Positions 54,865-63,987 of a stretch of 64,000 nt of DNA are shown here, piece after piece. The first letter of the stretch is position 1, and each line of letters opens with the position of its first letter. This DNA is from Scytonema sp. UIC 10036 (GTDB lineage Bacteria; Cyanobacteriota; Cyanobacteriia; Cyanobacteriales; Nostocaceae). A program made the translations under genes and the position numbers. The DNA lies in assembly GCF_009725235.1 (NCBI RefSeq), contig NZ_WJFC01000038.1:1-64000 (forward strand). Reading direction: 5' to 3'. The notes under the pieces are model-generated. The model was not told the DNA's origin and made no database searches. It saw only the letters and a program-made list of their open reading frames with translations.

Positions 54865-55299
54865 TTACTCTTGATTTTGGGGAATTAACAACATCACTTC
54901 CCTTAAAATTTCTTCAAAACCACGTATAGACATAGGTTTGACAAAATATAAGCTGATGCCAAAAGCAGCAAACCGCTTGGCGTTATCTGTATCTGTAGAA
55001 CTGCTCATGACAACAATCGGTAAATCCTTAAAATCATCTTGTTGTCTAATCCACGTCACTAGCTCTAACCCAGATATGCGAGGCATTCTTGTATCTGTTA
55101 AAACGACGCTCGGCAATGGGTAAATATTTCTGTCCCCATAGGAACCTTCACCTAGCAAATAGCTGATAGCCTCATCCCCGCTTGTCACGCTTTTTAAGGA
55201 CATCTGTAAGTTGGTTCTTACAGCAGCACGTTGAATAAAAAGTAAATCATCAGGGCTATCCTCAACCACTAGCACGGTAGGTAACTTGGTATCACTCAT
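54865..55299 (-). CDS. Single-domain response regulator (Rcp1-like)
   Basis: A 144-residue receiver-only protein: VLVVEDSPDDLLFIQRA at the acidic pocket, phosphoacceptor Asp in VVLTDTRMPRISGLELV, Ser in VVMSSSTD and Lys in LYFVKPMS. This insertion pattern (the loop SYLLGEGSYGDRNIYPLPSV) is typical of Rcp1 proteins, partners of bacteriophytochrome-type kinases. No kinase gene is adjacent. The ATG at 55299 follows AGAGG and is preferred to the longer frame opening at 55344. Confidence 0.88.
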   Translation of the reverse strand: MSDTKLPTVLVVEDSPDDLLFIQRAAVRTNLQMSLKSVTSGDEAISYLLGEGSYGDRNIYPLPSVVLTDTRMPRISGLELVTWIRQQDDFKDLPIVVMSSSTDTDNAKRFAAFGISLYFVKPMSIRGFEEILREVMLLIPQNQE

Positions 55300-55664
55300 C
55301 CTAAACCTCTTTGTCATAAGTACAAAACTACATATTAAGTACATAAGTTAACAAAGCATACCCTGGCAAAAGAAAAAGTTAATTTTATAATCGAATTAGA
55401 GGTTATACCATTTTACGAAAAGGATAATACAAAGTAGTATGTAGAGACGCAGCAGGGTGCATCTTTACAAATTTGTGTGTATCGCGATGAAAGTGAAATG
55501 ATATTAATGACTAAAAGCCGATTTTTTGAAAAAGAGAATGTTTTGCTCTGATTCCCAGAGTCGCATAACTTGTATTCAAAATCACTTATGACACCTCATA
55601 GAATAAATATAATACTTGTGAAAAATTTATTTCCAGTATTTCCTCTGAACTGCGAGGAATCCAA

Positions 55665-56756
55665 ATGATTGACTTCTGCCCTATTAAATGCTTCGACCAC
55701 CTTGAGTTTTATGTTGGAAATGCAAGGCAAGCAGCACTGTTCTATTCCAAGTTTTTTGGGTTTACCAATACAGCTTATCGGGGTTTAGAAACTGGCAGCC
55801 GTGAAGTAACATCCTATGTGATGCAGCAAGGAGAGACGCGCTTTGTTTTAAGTGCAGCACTCTTTGCCAACCATCCCATCTCGCAAAGCGTGCTGAAGCA
55901 CGGTGATGGAGTTGCGATCGTCGCTTTTGAAGTGCCAGATGCTACAAGCGCTTATAAAGAAACAACCAGACGGGGTGCTGTAGGAGCGATCGCACCGACT
56001 GAAGAAGAAGATGGATATGGTGTGTTGCGTTATGCGGCTGTCCATTCCTACGGTGATGTCTTGATTAAGTTTGTGGAACGGAGCGATTACTCTGGAATCT
56101 TTGCTCCTGGCTTTATACCTCGATACCCAGCCAACAGTAATAACTCTGTAGGTTTATGCAATATCGATCACATTGTAGGCAACGTCGAATTAGGTGCGAT
56201 GAACAAATGGGTACAGTTTTTCACTGATACAATGGGTTTTAACCTCCTAGTGCATTTTGACGATGAGGCAATTTCCACAGAGTACTCAGCCTTAATGTCT
56301 AAAGTGATGCAAAACGGTACGGGTAAGATTAAATTACCAATTAACGAACCAGCCAAAGGGAAACGCAAATCTCAGATTGAAGAGTACTTAGAATATAATA
56401 ACGGCCCAGGAGTACAGCACATTGCCTGCGCGACTCATAACATTATAGAAACAGTCTCTCAATTAAAAAAAGCCGGGTTGGAGTTTCTGCACGTACCGAG
56501 AACTTATTACGAAAACTTGAAAGAGCGAGTGGGTGACATTGATGAGCCGATTGAGCAACTAGCAGATTTGGGCATTTTAGTAGATAGGGATGAAGATGGG
56601 TATTTACTCCAGATTTTCACTCAGCCCGTGCAAGATCGACCAACGCTTTTCTTTGAAGTGATTCAGCGCCATGGAGCACAAGGTTTTGGTGAAGGCAACT
56701 TCAAAGCCCTGTTTGAAGCGATAGAACGCGAACAAGCGATGCGGGGTAATTTATGA
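55665..56756 (+). CDS. hppD: 4-hydroxyphenylpyruvate dioxygenase
   Basis: HPPD converts 4-hydroxyphenylpyruvate from tyrosine to homogentisate. The 363-residue protein has the two VOC halves and the iron-ligand regions: His in CNIDHIVGNV, His in GPGVQHIACAT and Glu near the C-terminus in RPTLFFEVIQRHGAQGFGEG, followed by NFKALFEAIEREQ. The ATG at 55665 follows GAGGAAT. In cyanobacteria the product can feed tocopherol synthesis, but the next gene degrades it, so breakdown of tyrosine is the more likely role here. Confidence 0.95.
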   Translation: MIDFCPIKCFDHLEFYVGNARQAALFYSKFFGFTNTAYRGLETGSREVTSYVMQQGETRFVLSAALFANHPISQSVLKHGDGVAIVAFEVPDATSAYKETTRRGAVGAIAPTEEEDGYGVLRYAAVHSYGDVLIKFVERSDYSGIFAPGFIPRYPANSNNSVGLCNIDHIVGNVELGAMNKWVQFFTDTMGFNLLVHFDDEAISTEYSALMSKVMQNGTGKIKLPINEPAKGKRKSQIEEYLEYNNGPGVQHIACATHNIIETVSQLKKAGLEFLHVPRTYYENLKERVGDIDEPIEQLADLGILVDRDEDGYLLQIFTQPVQDRPTLFFEVIQRHGAQGFGEGNFKALFEAIEREQAMRGNL

Positions 56757-56790
56757 TGCACCAAATACAGGGAGCTTAGGGGATGAGAGC

Positions 56791-57954
56791 ATGACTTACT
56801 ACTATAAATTAGGAAATATTCCCCACAAGCGACACATTCAATTTCGACAACCCGATGGTTCTTTATATCATGAAGAATTAATGGGGATGCGAGGTTTTTC
56901 AGGCGTTCAATCCTTGCTGTATCATTTACGTCCACCTACACAAATACAGAAAATTTTGTTAGAGAGGACAGTAAACGTGTCCTATGAAGAATCAAGTCCC
57001 CTCTGTCACCGCCATCTACGCACGGCAACAGTAGAATCGGGGACAGATGCTGTAGAGGCGCGTGTTCTGTTAATGGCAAATGTAGATGTCTGCATATCAA
57101 TTGCTCGACCGACATTGCCGATGCCATACTGGTATCGATGTGCTCATGGTGATGAAGTAATATTCATCCATGATGGCACTGGTGTATTAGAGAGCCAGTA
57201 CGGGATTGTACACTATCAAGTAGGAGATTATTTAGTTATTCCTGCTGGTGTACTGTGGCGAATTATACCAAACGCCAATGTAGAACAGCGAATGCTTGTG
57301 ATTGAGGCTAGCGGACACATAGAACCACCCGCTAGATATCTCAATCGTTACGGGCAATTTCTCGAACATTCTCCCTATAATGAACGCGATATTCGACCAC
57401 CAGAGAAGTTAGAGACTCATGACGAGGTAGGTGAATTTGAGGTGCGGGTCAAAACCAGAGATAGAATTATCAGCTATCTCTATCACCATCATCCTCTAGA
57501 TGTTGTGGGATGGGATGGCCATCTTTATCCCTTTGCGTTTAGCATTGAGAATTTTGAACCCATCACGGGCAGAATTCACCAGCCCCCTCCAGTACATCAA
57601 ACCTTTGAGGCTCCTGGCTTTGTTATCTGTTCCTTTGTGCCACGCCTTTTTGATTATCACCCTCTGGCAATTCCGGCTCCTTATAACCATTCCAATGTTG
57701 ATTCCGATGAGGTAATTTACTACGTATCAGGAAACTTTATGTCCCGGAAGGGGATAGAGCGATCGTCAATGACCATTCATCCCAGTGGTATTCCTCACGG
57801 CCCCCATCCAGGAATGTACGAAGGTTCCATTGGTAAAGACCGTACTAACGAGCTTGCTGTAATGATTGATACGTTTCGACCATTGCAACTGACAAAACAA
57901 GCCCTAGCGTTGGAAGATAAAGACTACACCTATAGTTGGATTTACCCCCCTTAA
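56791..57954 (+). CDS. hmgA: Homogentisate 1,2-dioxygenase
   Basis: The 387-residue cupin-fold enzyme opens the ring of homogentisate to maleylacetoacetate. It matches the shorter bacterial type: FRQPDGSLYHEELMGMRGFS, the cupin segments CAHGDEVIFIHDGTGVLESQ and YLVIPAGVLWRI, DVVGWDGHLYPFAFSIENFE, and the metal-site region SDEVIYYVSGNFMSRKGI with IHPSGIPHGPHPGMYE. It lies 34 bases after hppD, so both form one unit. The downstream genes maiA and fahA, needed for the classical route, are not in the window. Confidence 0.93.
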   Translation: MTYYYKLGNIPHKRHIQFRQPDGSLYHEELMGMRGFSGVQSLLYHLRPPTQIQKILLERTVNVSYEESSPLCHRHLRTATVESGTDAVEARVLLMANVDVCISIARPTLPMPYWYRCAHGDEVIFIHDGTGVLESQYGIVHYQVGDYLVIPAGVLWRIIPNANVEQRMLVIEASGHIEPPARYLNRYGQFLEHSPYNERDIRPPEKLETHDEVGEFEVRVKTRDRIISYLYHHHPLDVVGWDGHLYPFAFSIENFEPITGRIHQPPPVHQTFEAPGFVICSFVPRLFDYHPLAIPAPYNHSNVDSDEVIYYVSGNFMSRKGIERSSMTIHPSGIPHGPHPGMYEGSIGKDRTNELAVMIDTFRPLQLTKQALALEDKDYTYSWIYPP

Positions 57955-58020
57955 TCCCCCCTTAGAAAGGGGGGAAATTGAATTCCCAGTTCCCTCCCCT
58001 TTCCAAGGGGAGGGTTAGGG
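57955..58020. repeat. Inverted C/G-rich repeats after hmgA
   Basis: CCCCCCTTAGAAAGGGGGG and CCCTCCCCTTTCCAAGGGGA followed by GGG form two adjacent hairpins. This is a common cyanobacterial intergenic repeat and could partly end transcription after hmgA. Confidence 0.7.
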
Positions 58021-58054
58021 TGGGGTAATCATACGTAACACAAGTATAAAGATT

Positions 58055-58966
58055 ATGACTAATACACATCTAAATACCACAAACCCTTTAACCATCTCCT
58101 CACGCATCGAAAAGCGATCGCACCGAGGCGAATTAACTCAAAAACAAGTAGATAACTTCCAAGATTTCCTCACCAAAATCAACCAAGAATTTTTACAACA
58201 CCGCATTATCACCAACAACACCTATACTCGTTGGTTTTCTTACGGTACAGCCACAGACAAAGAACTGCGTTATTTCATTCAGCAATTCTCAGTATTCTCC
58301 AATCAGTTCCTCATAGCAGCACTGTTAAAAGCTATTAACTCACCCACTATCGAGCAGTCGCGCAAGAGTCGCGAGATATTGCTAAACGAACTAGGCGTAA
58401 TTTATCGCAAGCCAGATCGATCCATCGACAGCAATCTAAGTCAGACAGAAGAGGACAAAGATCGAGAAGGAGATCCCGAATTAGTCAGTACCGAAGGTAC
58501 AGTAGACGGTGGTATTTGTCGTTTCCGCGCCGCACATTTTGAATGGCTGGTCAATTTAGCTGAAGGTTTGGGGTTACATTACGAAGAGATTGGCAAACGC
58601 AAGCACGGAAGTTCTACAACCTTACACTTCTGCAATGAACTGCAACGTCTTTATGGAAGCGATGACCCACATATAGCTGAAGGTGCTAGTTTTGCAGTAG
58701 AAAACTGGGCAGCAGCAGGCTTTTGGCAGGAATTAGAAGAAGGACTCACGCGCATTAAGCAAGCACGATACCCACAACTGCGTTTGGCATTCTTCAGTTG
58801 GCACAATCGTGTCGAGATGCAACACGCCGGACACACTCTGGAAGAACTTGAAGCAGTTTATTTTCAAGCTGACTTTGACCAAGCCAAGTTCATGCAGGGA
58901 GGACGAGAAATTCTTGATGCCATTGCTGTTTTTGGGATGGTTTGGAGGCGGATCGTCTTGGAATGA
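58055..58966 (+). CDS. Haem-oxygenase-like diiron (TenA-type) protein
   Basis: A 303-residue helical protein. Carboxylate/His motifs are spaced as in haem-oxygenase-like diiron oxidases: NELGV after a long helix, CRFRAAHFEWLVNLAEG, GASFAVENWAAAGFWQELEE, and FFSWHNRVEMQHAGHTLEEL. Such proteins use oxygen to cleave or oxidise diverse small molecules. It stands between hmgA and an acyl-activating enzyme on the same strand, suggesting a role in processing a homogentisate- or fatty-acid-derived compound; substrate unknown. Confidence 0.78.
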   Translation: MTNTHLNTTNPLTISSRIEKRSHRGELTQKQVDNFQDFLTKINQEFLQHRIITNNTYTRWFSYGTATDKELRYFIQQFSVFSNQFLIAALLKAINSPTIEQSRKSREILLNELGVIYRKPDRSIDSNLSQTEEDKDREGDPELVSTEGTVDGGICRFRAAHFEWLVNLAEGLGLHYEEIGKRKHGSSTTLHFCNELQRLYGSDDPHIAEGASFAVENWAAAGFWQELEEGLTRIKQARYPQLRLAFFSWHNRVEMQHAGHTLEELEAVYFQADFDQAKFMQGGREILDAIAVFGMVWRRIVLE

Positions 58967-58969
58967 AGC

Positions 58970-59056
58970 GGTGAGGGGGATGAGGGGATGAGGGGGATGA
59001 GGGGGATGAGGGGACAAGGGAGACAAGGGAGACAAGGGGACAAGGGGACAAGGGAA
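58970..59056 (+). repeat. GGGATGAGG/GGGACAAGGGG tandem tract
   Basis: Tandem GGGGGATGAGG and GGGAGACAAGG units fill the gap between the diiron-protein stop and the next gene's start. Several internal ATGs lie in frame with the downstream gene. The same units occur at 15209-15255. Confidence 0.85.
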
Positions 59057-61138
59057 ATGAGGGCGCAATTGTCACTGGAACAAATTATTGCTTGTGGTGT
59101 CGAAGGAAATACTGCGATCGCAATTCTACGGCAAGTTAATGAGTCGCTTGCTTTATTACAACCGGCAGATTGCTGGCAGTACATAGTGCAATATATTCTT
59201 GAACCCAATCATCCCTTTGCACTACACGAACTCCTCTACAAAACTACCTTCTCCAAGTGGGATAGCAGCCAAGGACTACCTCCTGCTTGGTTTCCTTCTA
59301 AAGAGCAGATACAAGAAACCAATATCGCTGCTTTAATGAAAACCCTGGGGCTAAATTCTTATCCAGAACTTCATGCGTGGTCAGCAAAAAATCGGGCTGA
59401 GTTCTGGGAAATAATGATTCAACGATTGGGTATTCACTTCCGAGAAAAGTACAGCCAAATTATCGATTTGAGCAATGGAGTAGAGTCTCCGCAATGGCTG
59501 GTAGGTGCTCGATTTAACATCATTGAAAGTTGCTTTTCAGCACCAGGTGATGCACCCGCTATTCTCTTCCAATCGGATCGTGGTTCAATTTCTACCGTGA
59601 CTTATGGCGAACTCCAATCCCTCACAAATCAAGTTGCTAATGGATTGGTAGAGAGTGGCTTTCTTCCTGGGGATACTATTGCCATCGTGATGCCCATGAC
59701 AGCCGAATCTGTGGCAATTTACTTGGGAATTATTAAAGCTGGCTGCGTGGTAGTTTCCATAGCTGACAGTTTTGCAGCTTCAGAAATTGCTATGCGGTTG
59801 CGCCTATCCAACGCTCAAGCAATCTTTACCCAAAATTATATTTTGCGTGGTGGCAAGCAATTGCCTCTGTATGAGAAAGTGATAGCAGCTAATTCACCTA
59901 AAGCAATTGTTATAGAAACTAAAATGGGCAACGAGGATAGGGAAACTGTTTCCTTGTTAGCATCTTTAAAACTGCGCCCTGGGGATATGACTTGGGAAGA
60001 TTTTCTCAGTTCCAACCATCAATTCGATGCCATCCCTGCCCATCCTGCTACTGCTATCAATATCTTATTTTCCTCCGGTACGACAGGAGAACCCAAAACC
60101 ATCCCTTGGACGCAAACAACTCCCATCAAATGCGCTGTTGATGGTCACCTGCATCACGATATTCATTCCGGCGATCGAGTCGCTTGGCATACTAACTTAG
60201 GATGGATGATGGGACCGTGGTTGATTTACGCTTGCTTGATAAATGGAGCGACTATTGCCCTTTATTATGGAGTACCTACAGAAAGAGAATATGGTTATTT
60301 TATACAAAATGCTAAAGTAAATTTACTAGGCATCGTACCCAGTCTTGTCAGTCAGTGGAAAACAACTGCTTGTATGCAAGGGCTGGATTGGAGTGCAATA
60401 AAAGCTTTTAGTTCGACAGGCGAGTGTTCCCAACCCCAAGATATGCATTATCTAATGTCCCTGGCTGGATATAAACCCATTATCGAATACTGCGGCGGTA
60501 CAGAAATTGGTGGCAGCTATATCACTGGAACTCTAGTACAGCCTTGTATACCTTCAACTTTTACTACACCTGCTTTGGGATTGGACTTTGTGATTCTTGA
60601 TACAGAAGGAAATTCTGCTAACAAAGGCGAGGCGTTTATCATACCTCCATCAATTGGATTGTCAGCGAAGCTGTTGAACAAAGACCACCACCAAGTTTAC
60701 TTCGCCAATACCCCCGTTTTACCCTCCTCAAATCCTCTGCGGCGTCATGGCGACCAAATAGAACGCTTAACCAACGGCTACTACATTGCTCGCGGTCGCG
60801 TTGATGATACCATGAATCTCGGAGGAATCAAAGTCAGTTCGGCTGAGATTGAACAAGTTTTGAATGGTGAGCCAGGAATTTGTGAAACCGTTGCGATCGC
60901 AGTTTCTCCTCCACAAGGAGGACCGAGCCGATTGGTAATCTACGCGGTAGTCGAACCAGAGATGCAACAAAATAAAGCAGCGCTGATGACATCCTTACAA
61001 GCAGCAATTAAGCAAAATCTCAATCCCCTATTCAAAATTCACGACCTTGTGGTTGTTAATACTTTGCCACGAACCGCTTCTAATAAAGTCATGCGTCGGG
61101 TATTACGCGAACAGTATTGTTTAACAGAAAACCATTAA
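59057..61138 (+). CDS. Acyl-activating enzyme (AMP-dependent synthetase, plant AAE17/18-like)
   Basis: A 693-residue ANL enzyme that joins a carboxylate to CoA through an acyl-adenylate. Motifs: FSSGTTGEPKTIPW (P-loop), YCGGTEIGG (A5), GDQIERLTNGYYIARGRVDD (A7-A8) and NKVMRRVLRE with the C-terminal Lys. A 140-residue N-terminal part plus ACS-type linker resembles acetoacetyl-CoA synthetases and plant AAE17/AAE18. The ATG at 59057 has AAGGGAA before it; upstream in-frame ATGs lie in the repeat. The acid is unknown; acetoacetate from homogentisate breakdown is a reasonable candidate. Confidence 0.85.
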   Translation: MRAQLSLEQIIACGVEGNTAIAILRQVNESLALLQPADCWQYIVQYILEPNHPFALHELLYKTTFSKWDSSQGLPPAWFPSKEQIQETNIAALMKTLGLNSYPELHAWSAKNRAEFWEIMIQRLGIHFREKYSQIIDLSNGVESPQWLVGARFNIIESCFSAPGDAPAILFQSDRGSISTVTYGELQSLTNQVANGLVESGFLPGDTIAIVMPMTAESVAIYLGIIKAGCVVVSIADSFAASEIAMRLRLSNAQAIFTQNYILRGGKQLPLYEKVIAANSPKAIVIETKMGNEDRETVSLLASLKLRPGDMTWEDFLSSNHQFDAIPAHPATAINILFSSGTTGEPKTIPWTQTTPIKCAVDGHLHHDIHSGDRVAWHTNLGWMMGPWLIYACLINGATIALYYGVPTEREYGYFIQNAKVNLLGIVPSLVSQWKTTACMQGLDWSAIKAFSSTGECSQPQDMHYLMSLAGYKPIIEYCGGTEIGGSYITGTLVQPCIPSTFTTPALGLDFVILDTEGNSANKGEAFIIPPSIGLSAKLLNKDHHQVYFANTPVLPSSNPLRRHGDQIERLTNGYYIARGRVDDTMNLGGIKVSSAEIEQVLNGEPGICETVAIAVSPPQGGPSRLVIYAVVEPEMQQNKAALMTSLQAAIKQNLNPLFKIHDLVVVNTLPRTASNKVMRRVLREQYCLTENH

Positions 61139-61139
61139 A

Positions 61140-61699
61140 TTGAACTTGACAGTAGCCTTAATTGATTCTGTTCGTAGTTGCGCTTTAGCGCATGTATTGC
61201 AACTACAAACAAGTTATTTTAATAAGTCATTAACCAAACATAATATAACCGTAACTTTTACCAATACAAACCTACTTCCTTTCCACCCGAAGATTATTTA
61301 TTTAAATGAACCGCAAAGACTCAAAGAGCAAGGGAGTAAGAGGAAAAGCGGATTGGTATTTTATGGGAAGGGCGCAATTCTTGTAGGGTAGGTGTCCTCG
61401 CCCGCTTGGTAGTCCAAATAACACACAAAGGCAAAAGCTTCTGCCTTTAGCTTGAGGAAATCCATACATTCATAGAGCATAATTGCCATTACCATATCAA
61501 CCATCCGTTCTCAGGCTGCAACGGTATTTGTACTTAAGCTATGGAGACAGCTCGCATCTCATGCCAAATAGAAGGCTTCATCCATGTTGTTCATTTCATA
61601 GTTACCAAGACGCGAAAGGTGTAGCTTAACTTTTGTATGGATGTTGACTCGAAGCTGCATTTGTAATGCTTATGGGATTGGCACAAAGAAAGTCACAAC
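61140..61699. other. Gene-free region with repeats
   Basis: No convincing gene. It holds a REP hairpin (61174-61206) and a TGTCCTCGCCCGC repeat piece near 61392. An 83-codon frame at its start encodes the REP and is not believed. Confidence 0.5.
61174..61206. repeat. REP hairpin, reverse orientation
   Basis: GTAGTTGC, then GCGCTTTAGCGC overlapping it, ATGTATT and GCAACTAC. It is the reverse complement of the RAYT-associated REP core and flank, with the outer GTAGTTGC/GCAACTAC arms closing a second stem. Confidence 0.82.
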
Positions 61700-61924
61700 G
61701 ACATCATTAACGGTTACTCCGGTACCGTTCAGGTGAGTAACAGCACCTTAGTCGGCAACTCGGCATCCAGTGATGGCGGCGGTATCTATAATAGTGGCAT
61801 CATAACTGTAAGCAATAGCACCCTAGTCGCTAATGAGGCAGGTAGAAGCGGCGATAATATCTATAACGCTAACGGTAGTACTAGTATCTTTTACGACAAT
61901 CGCTACGGTAACAGACGTGATTGA
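61700..61924 (+). pseudogene. Remnant of a right-handed beta-helix/Pmp-type surface protein
   Basis: The frame reads NGYSGTVQVSNSTLVGNSAS, GGGIYNSGIITVSNSTLV and ANEAGRSGDNIYNANGS. This is the SNSTLxGNSAxxxGGGIxN repeat of polymorphic outer-membrane and beta-helix proteins of cyanobacteria, which usually exceed 500 residues. Only two repeats are left, with no start codon. Confidence 0.75.
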
Positions 61925-62511
61925 ATAAAAGCATAGCCCCCATCAAACGTTGGTATCATTTTGCAATTCAATCTCTTTAGTTCATCAACGATATCAGGAC
62001 TGTCGAAATCTTTGGAGTTCCGGTTGAGAAAACAGGCTGCTGCTGGTAAATGTTGACGCAGCTCGGTGATAACAGATGCATAGACTAGGGCATCCTGAGG
62101 GCTGAGATCGTAAGGGCTTTCACAAGCAGCTGCCTCAGTAAGAATATCAACAGTTAGCGGGACGACTTGTGCAATTTTTAACAGTCTCTCCCGATACTCC
62201 ACAAACCGCTTCCGTTCTTCCTCATTACTTTGAACCAATAATAAAGAAATGTCTTGAATACTGCGGATACGCATCGTGTAGGAGGTTGTGCGCGAAAGCT
62301 GGCGCAACTCAGCATCAAGGGCTTGTTGAATTTCCTTGCGGTTCCTGGCTTGACGGCTCAGTTTTTCATGTGGTTCAGCCAAACTATAGGCTGGAATAAC
62401 TAGTTGACTGCGCCCAGCCTCGCAAAGCTGCAAAATTTGTTCGCAACTGGCACACTGTTCCTGCTGAAAAGCTAGTTCCAGGACAAAGTTGGTTTCAACG
62501 TAAATTTTCAT
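61903..62511 (-). CDS. PIN-domain protein
   Basis: A 202-residue protein with VETNFVLELAFQQEQC at the N-terminus (Glu-Thr-Asn in place of the Asp-Thr-Asn start, still typical of one PIN subgroup), Ser-Leu-Ala-Glu in IPAYSLAEPHE, and Asp in LSPQDALVYASV, then FLNRNSKDFDSPDI. It is probably a ribonuclease. Its ATG overlaps the stop of the preceding gene by four bases, suggesting a two-gene toxin-like unit. Confidence 0.75.
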   Translation of the reverse strand: MKIYVETNFVLELAFQQEQCASCEQILQLCEAGRSQLVIPAYSLAEPHEKLSRQARNRKEIQQALDAELRQLSRTTSYTMRIRSIQDISLLLVQSNEEERKRFVEYRERLLKIAQVVPLTVDILTEAAACESPYDLSPQDALVYASVITELRQHLPAAACFLNRNSKDFDSPDIVDELKRLNCKMIPTFDGGYAFIQSRLLP

Positions 62512-62978
62512 GCAGCTGCTGTATTCTCGAAATTTCCCCCCGTTATAGCATCATACAGCCCTGATTCTATCAGCCATTGCTGTGATGCATCCATATCCTC
62601 AAGGGGTTCCTCTGCATGAATGATTCTCAAGAGCCACGATGCCACAATTAATTCAAAGCTCTGAGCACTGATTTTGTCCTCACTTACCCCAGCCTGTTCA
62701 AAATAAGGTTGGAAAATAGGGCGAGCATCTATAACATAGTCTGGTGTGCTCTCCTCTGTAGAACCGTTGGCATCAGTCCATAAGTAAAGCCGATCTGGAA
62801 ACGCCATAAGGAAATAAGGAGCTTTTGGAAAAGTACCGTGGGCAAGGATATTATGCCGGAGGCGAGCAGCCCATTCCGGTGAAGCGTTGCGTTTTTTCTT
62901 CACCTCAACAACAAGAGTCCGTTGACCATTACGGTCATCTACAGACAAATCCCAGTTACTTTTGCCCTTAGAAAACAT
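62508..62978 (-). CDS. Restriction-endonuclease-like protein paired with PIN protein
   Basis: A 156-residue protein whose first part, SNWDLSVDDRNGQRTLVVEV followed by KKKRNASPEWAARLRHN, has the D-(x)n-ExK pattern (Asp then VEVKKK) of PD-(D/E)XK nucleases, with YFLMAFPDRLYLW as a following core strand. The C-terminus (about 100-156) is helical. It is encoded just upstream of, and overlapping, a PIN protein. It could be an antitoxin-like partner, a nuclease or a defence component. No DNA-binding motif is seen. Confidence 0.6.
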   Translation of the reverse strand: MFSKGKSNWDLSVDDRNGQRTLVVEVKKKRNASPEWAARLRHNILAHGTFPKAPYFLMAFPDRLYLWTDANGSTEESTPDYVIDARPIFQPYFEQAGVSEDKISAQSFELIVASWLLRIIHAEEPLEDMDASQQWLIESGLYDAITGGNFENTAAA

Positions 62979-63105
62979 AAGTAAAATCTACTTTACAGAC
63001 TTATTATTCATAATACTAGCTCGCAATGTTGATAATCTTGCATTAGAGGACTTGAACGTTAACGCCATGATGCGACTCTGGAAAGAAAAAGTAGAGGAGC
63101 AATCG

Positions 63106-63987
63106 TCATAACCAAAACTGCCGATAATCCTCAACATACTGCCGCACAGTCAGTGGTGGACGAGCAAGCAATTGCTCTACATCTGGTGTAACGTGACTTG
63201 CTAATCCCAAACGAGCAGTTGTGTAAATTCCTACCATGACCGTAATAAAATCCATCGGTAGTCCGCGATCGCGCATTTGTTTGATAAAGTTCCAGACAGA
63301 GAGATTGGTATAGTGAATTGGTTTACCCAAAACTGCTGTAAAAATGTCTGCAACTTCGTAATAGGTCAAAGCTTCTCCACCAGTGAGCGTATAAGCTTTG
63401 TGAGAATGTCCGTCTTCCATTAAAGTCCGCACTGCAACAGCAGCAATATCGCGCACATCAATAAAACTCGTTCTACCATGTCCGGCGGGCAAGACCAATT
63501 CACCACGGGTTTTGATCTCCTCTTTGTGGGTGGTGTTGAGGTTTTGCATGAAGAAACTGGCACGTAAAAAGGTGGCTGGAATACCCAACCGATTGATGTA
63601 ACTCTCAATCTTCGAGTGCGGCAAAATTGGGTTGCGATCGGCTCCTAAAATAGAAAGAAACACCACTTGCTTGACTCCTGCACGTTTGGCTGCCTCTAAC
63701 GCTGGAGCAATTTGTTTGCGAACATTGGCTAAATTCGGTGGACGTACCAAAAAGAGTTTGTCAACTCCTTGAAAAGCAGTTGCAAAAGTTGCGGGATTGG
63801 TAAAGTTAAATGGGACGCGATCGATACTGTGGTCAGAGAAACCTGCTGTAGGGTGAACGCTCAGTATTTCTGTAGCGGTGTCAGGATTTCTAACGGCAGC
63901 ACGGACTTGGCAATTTTGGTTTAGCAGTAAGCGAATCACCTCTTGACCGACATTCCCAGTTGCACCTGTCACGAGAATTGTTAACAT
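63106..63987 (-). CDS. NmrA-like NAD(P)-binding SDR-family reductase
   Basis: A 293-residue atypical short-chain dehydrogenase: LVTGATGNVGQEVIRLLL nucleotide loop, QVRAAVRNP, FVRPPN-like KLFLVRPPN, and FLRASFFMQNLN. It lacks the YxxxK catalytic pair of classical SDRs. Such proteins serve as NADPH sensors or quinone reductases. The upstream region ends at the window edge, so its promoter context is not visible. Confidence 0.85.
   Translation of the reverse strand: MLTILVTGATGNVGQEVIRLLLNQNCQVRAAVRNPDTATEILSVHPTAGFSDHSIDRVPFNFTNPATFATAFQGVDKLFLVRPPNLANVRKQIAPALEAAKRAGVKQVVFLSILGADRNPILPHSKIESYINRLGIPATFLRASFFMQNLNTTHKEEIKTRGELVLPAGHGRTSFIDVRDIAAVAVRTLMEDGHSHKAYTLTGGEALTYYEVADIFTAVLGKPIHYTNLSVWNFIKQMRDRGLPMDFITVMVGIYTTARLGLASHVTPDVEQLLARPPLTVRQYVEDYRQFWL

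Noticed and set aside
61140..61391. 83-codon frame after the acyl-activating enzyme gene
   Set aside because: Its first third is the REP hairpin, with no known domain and a TTG start.
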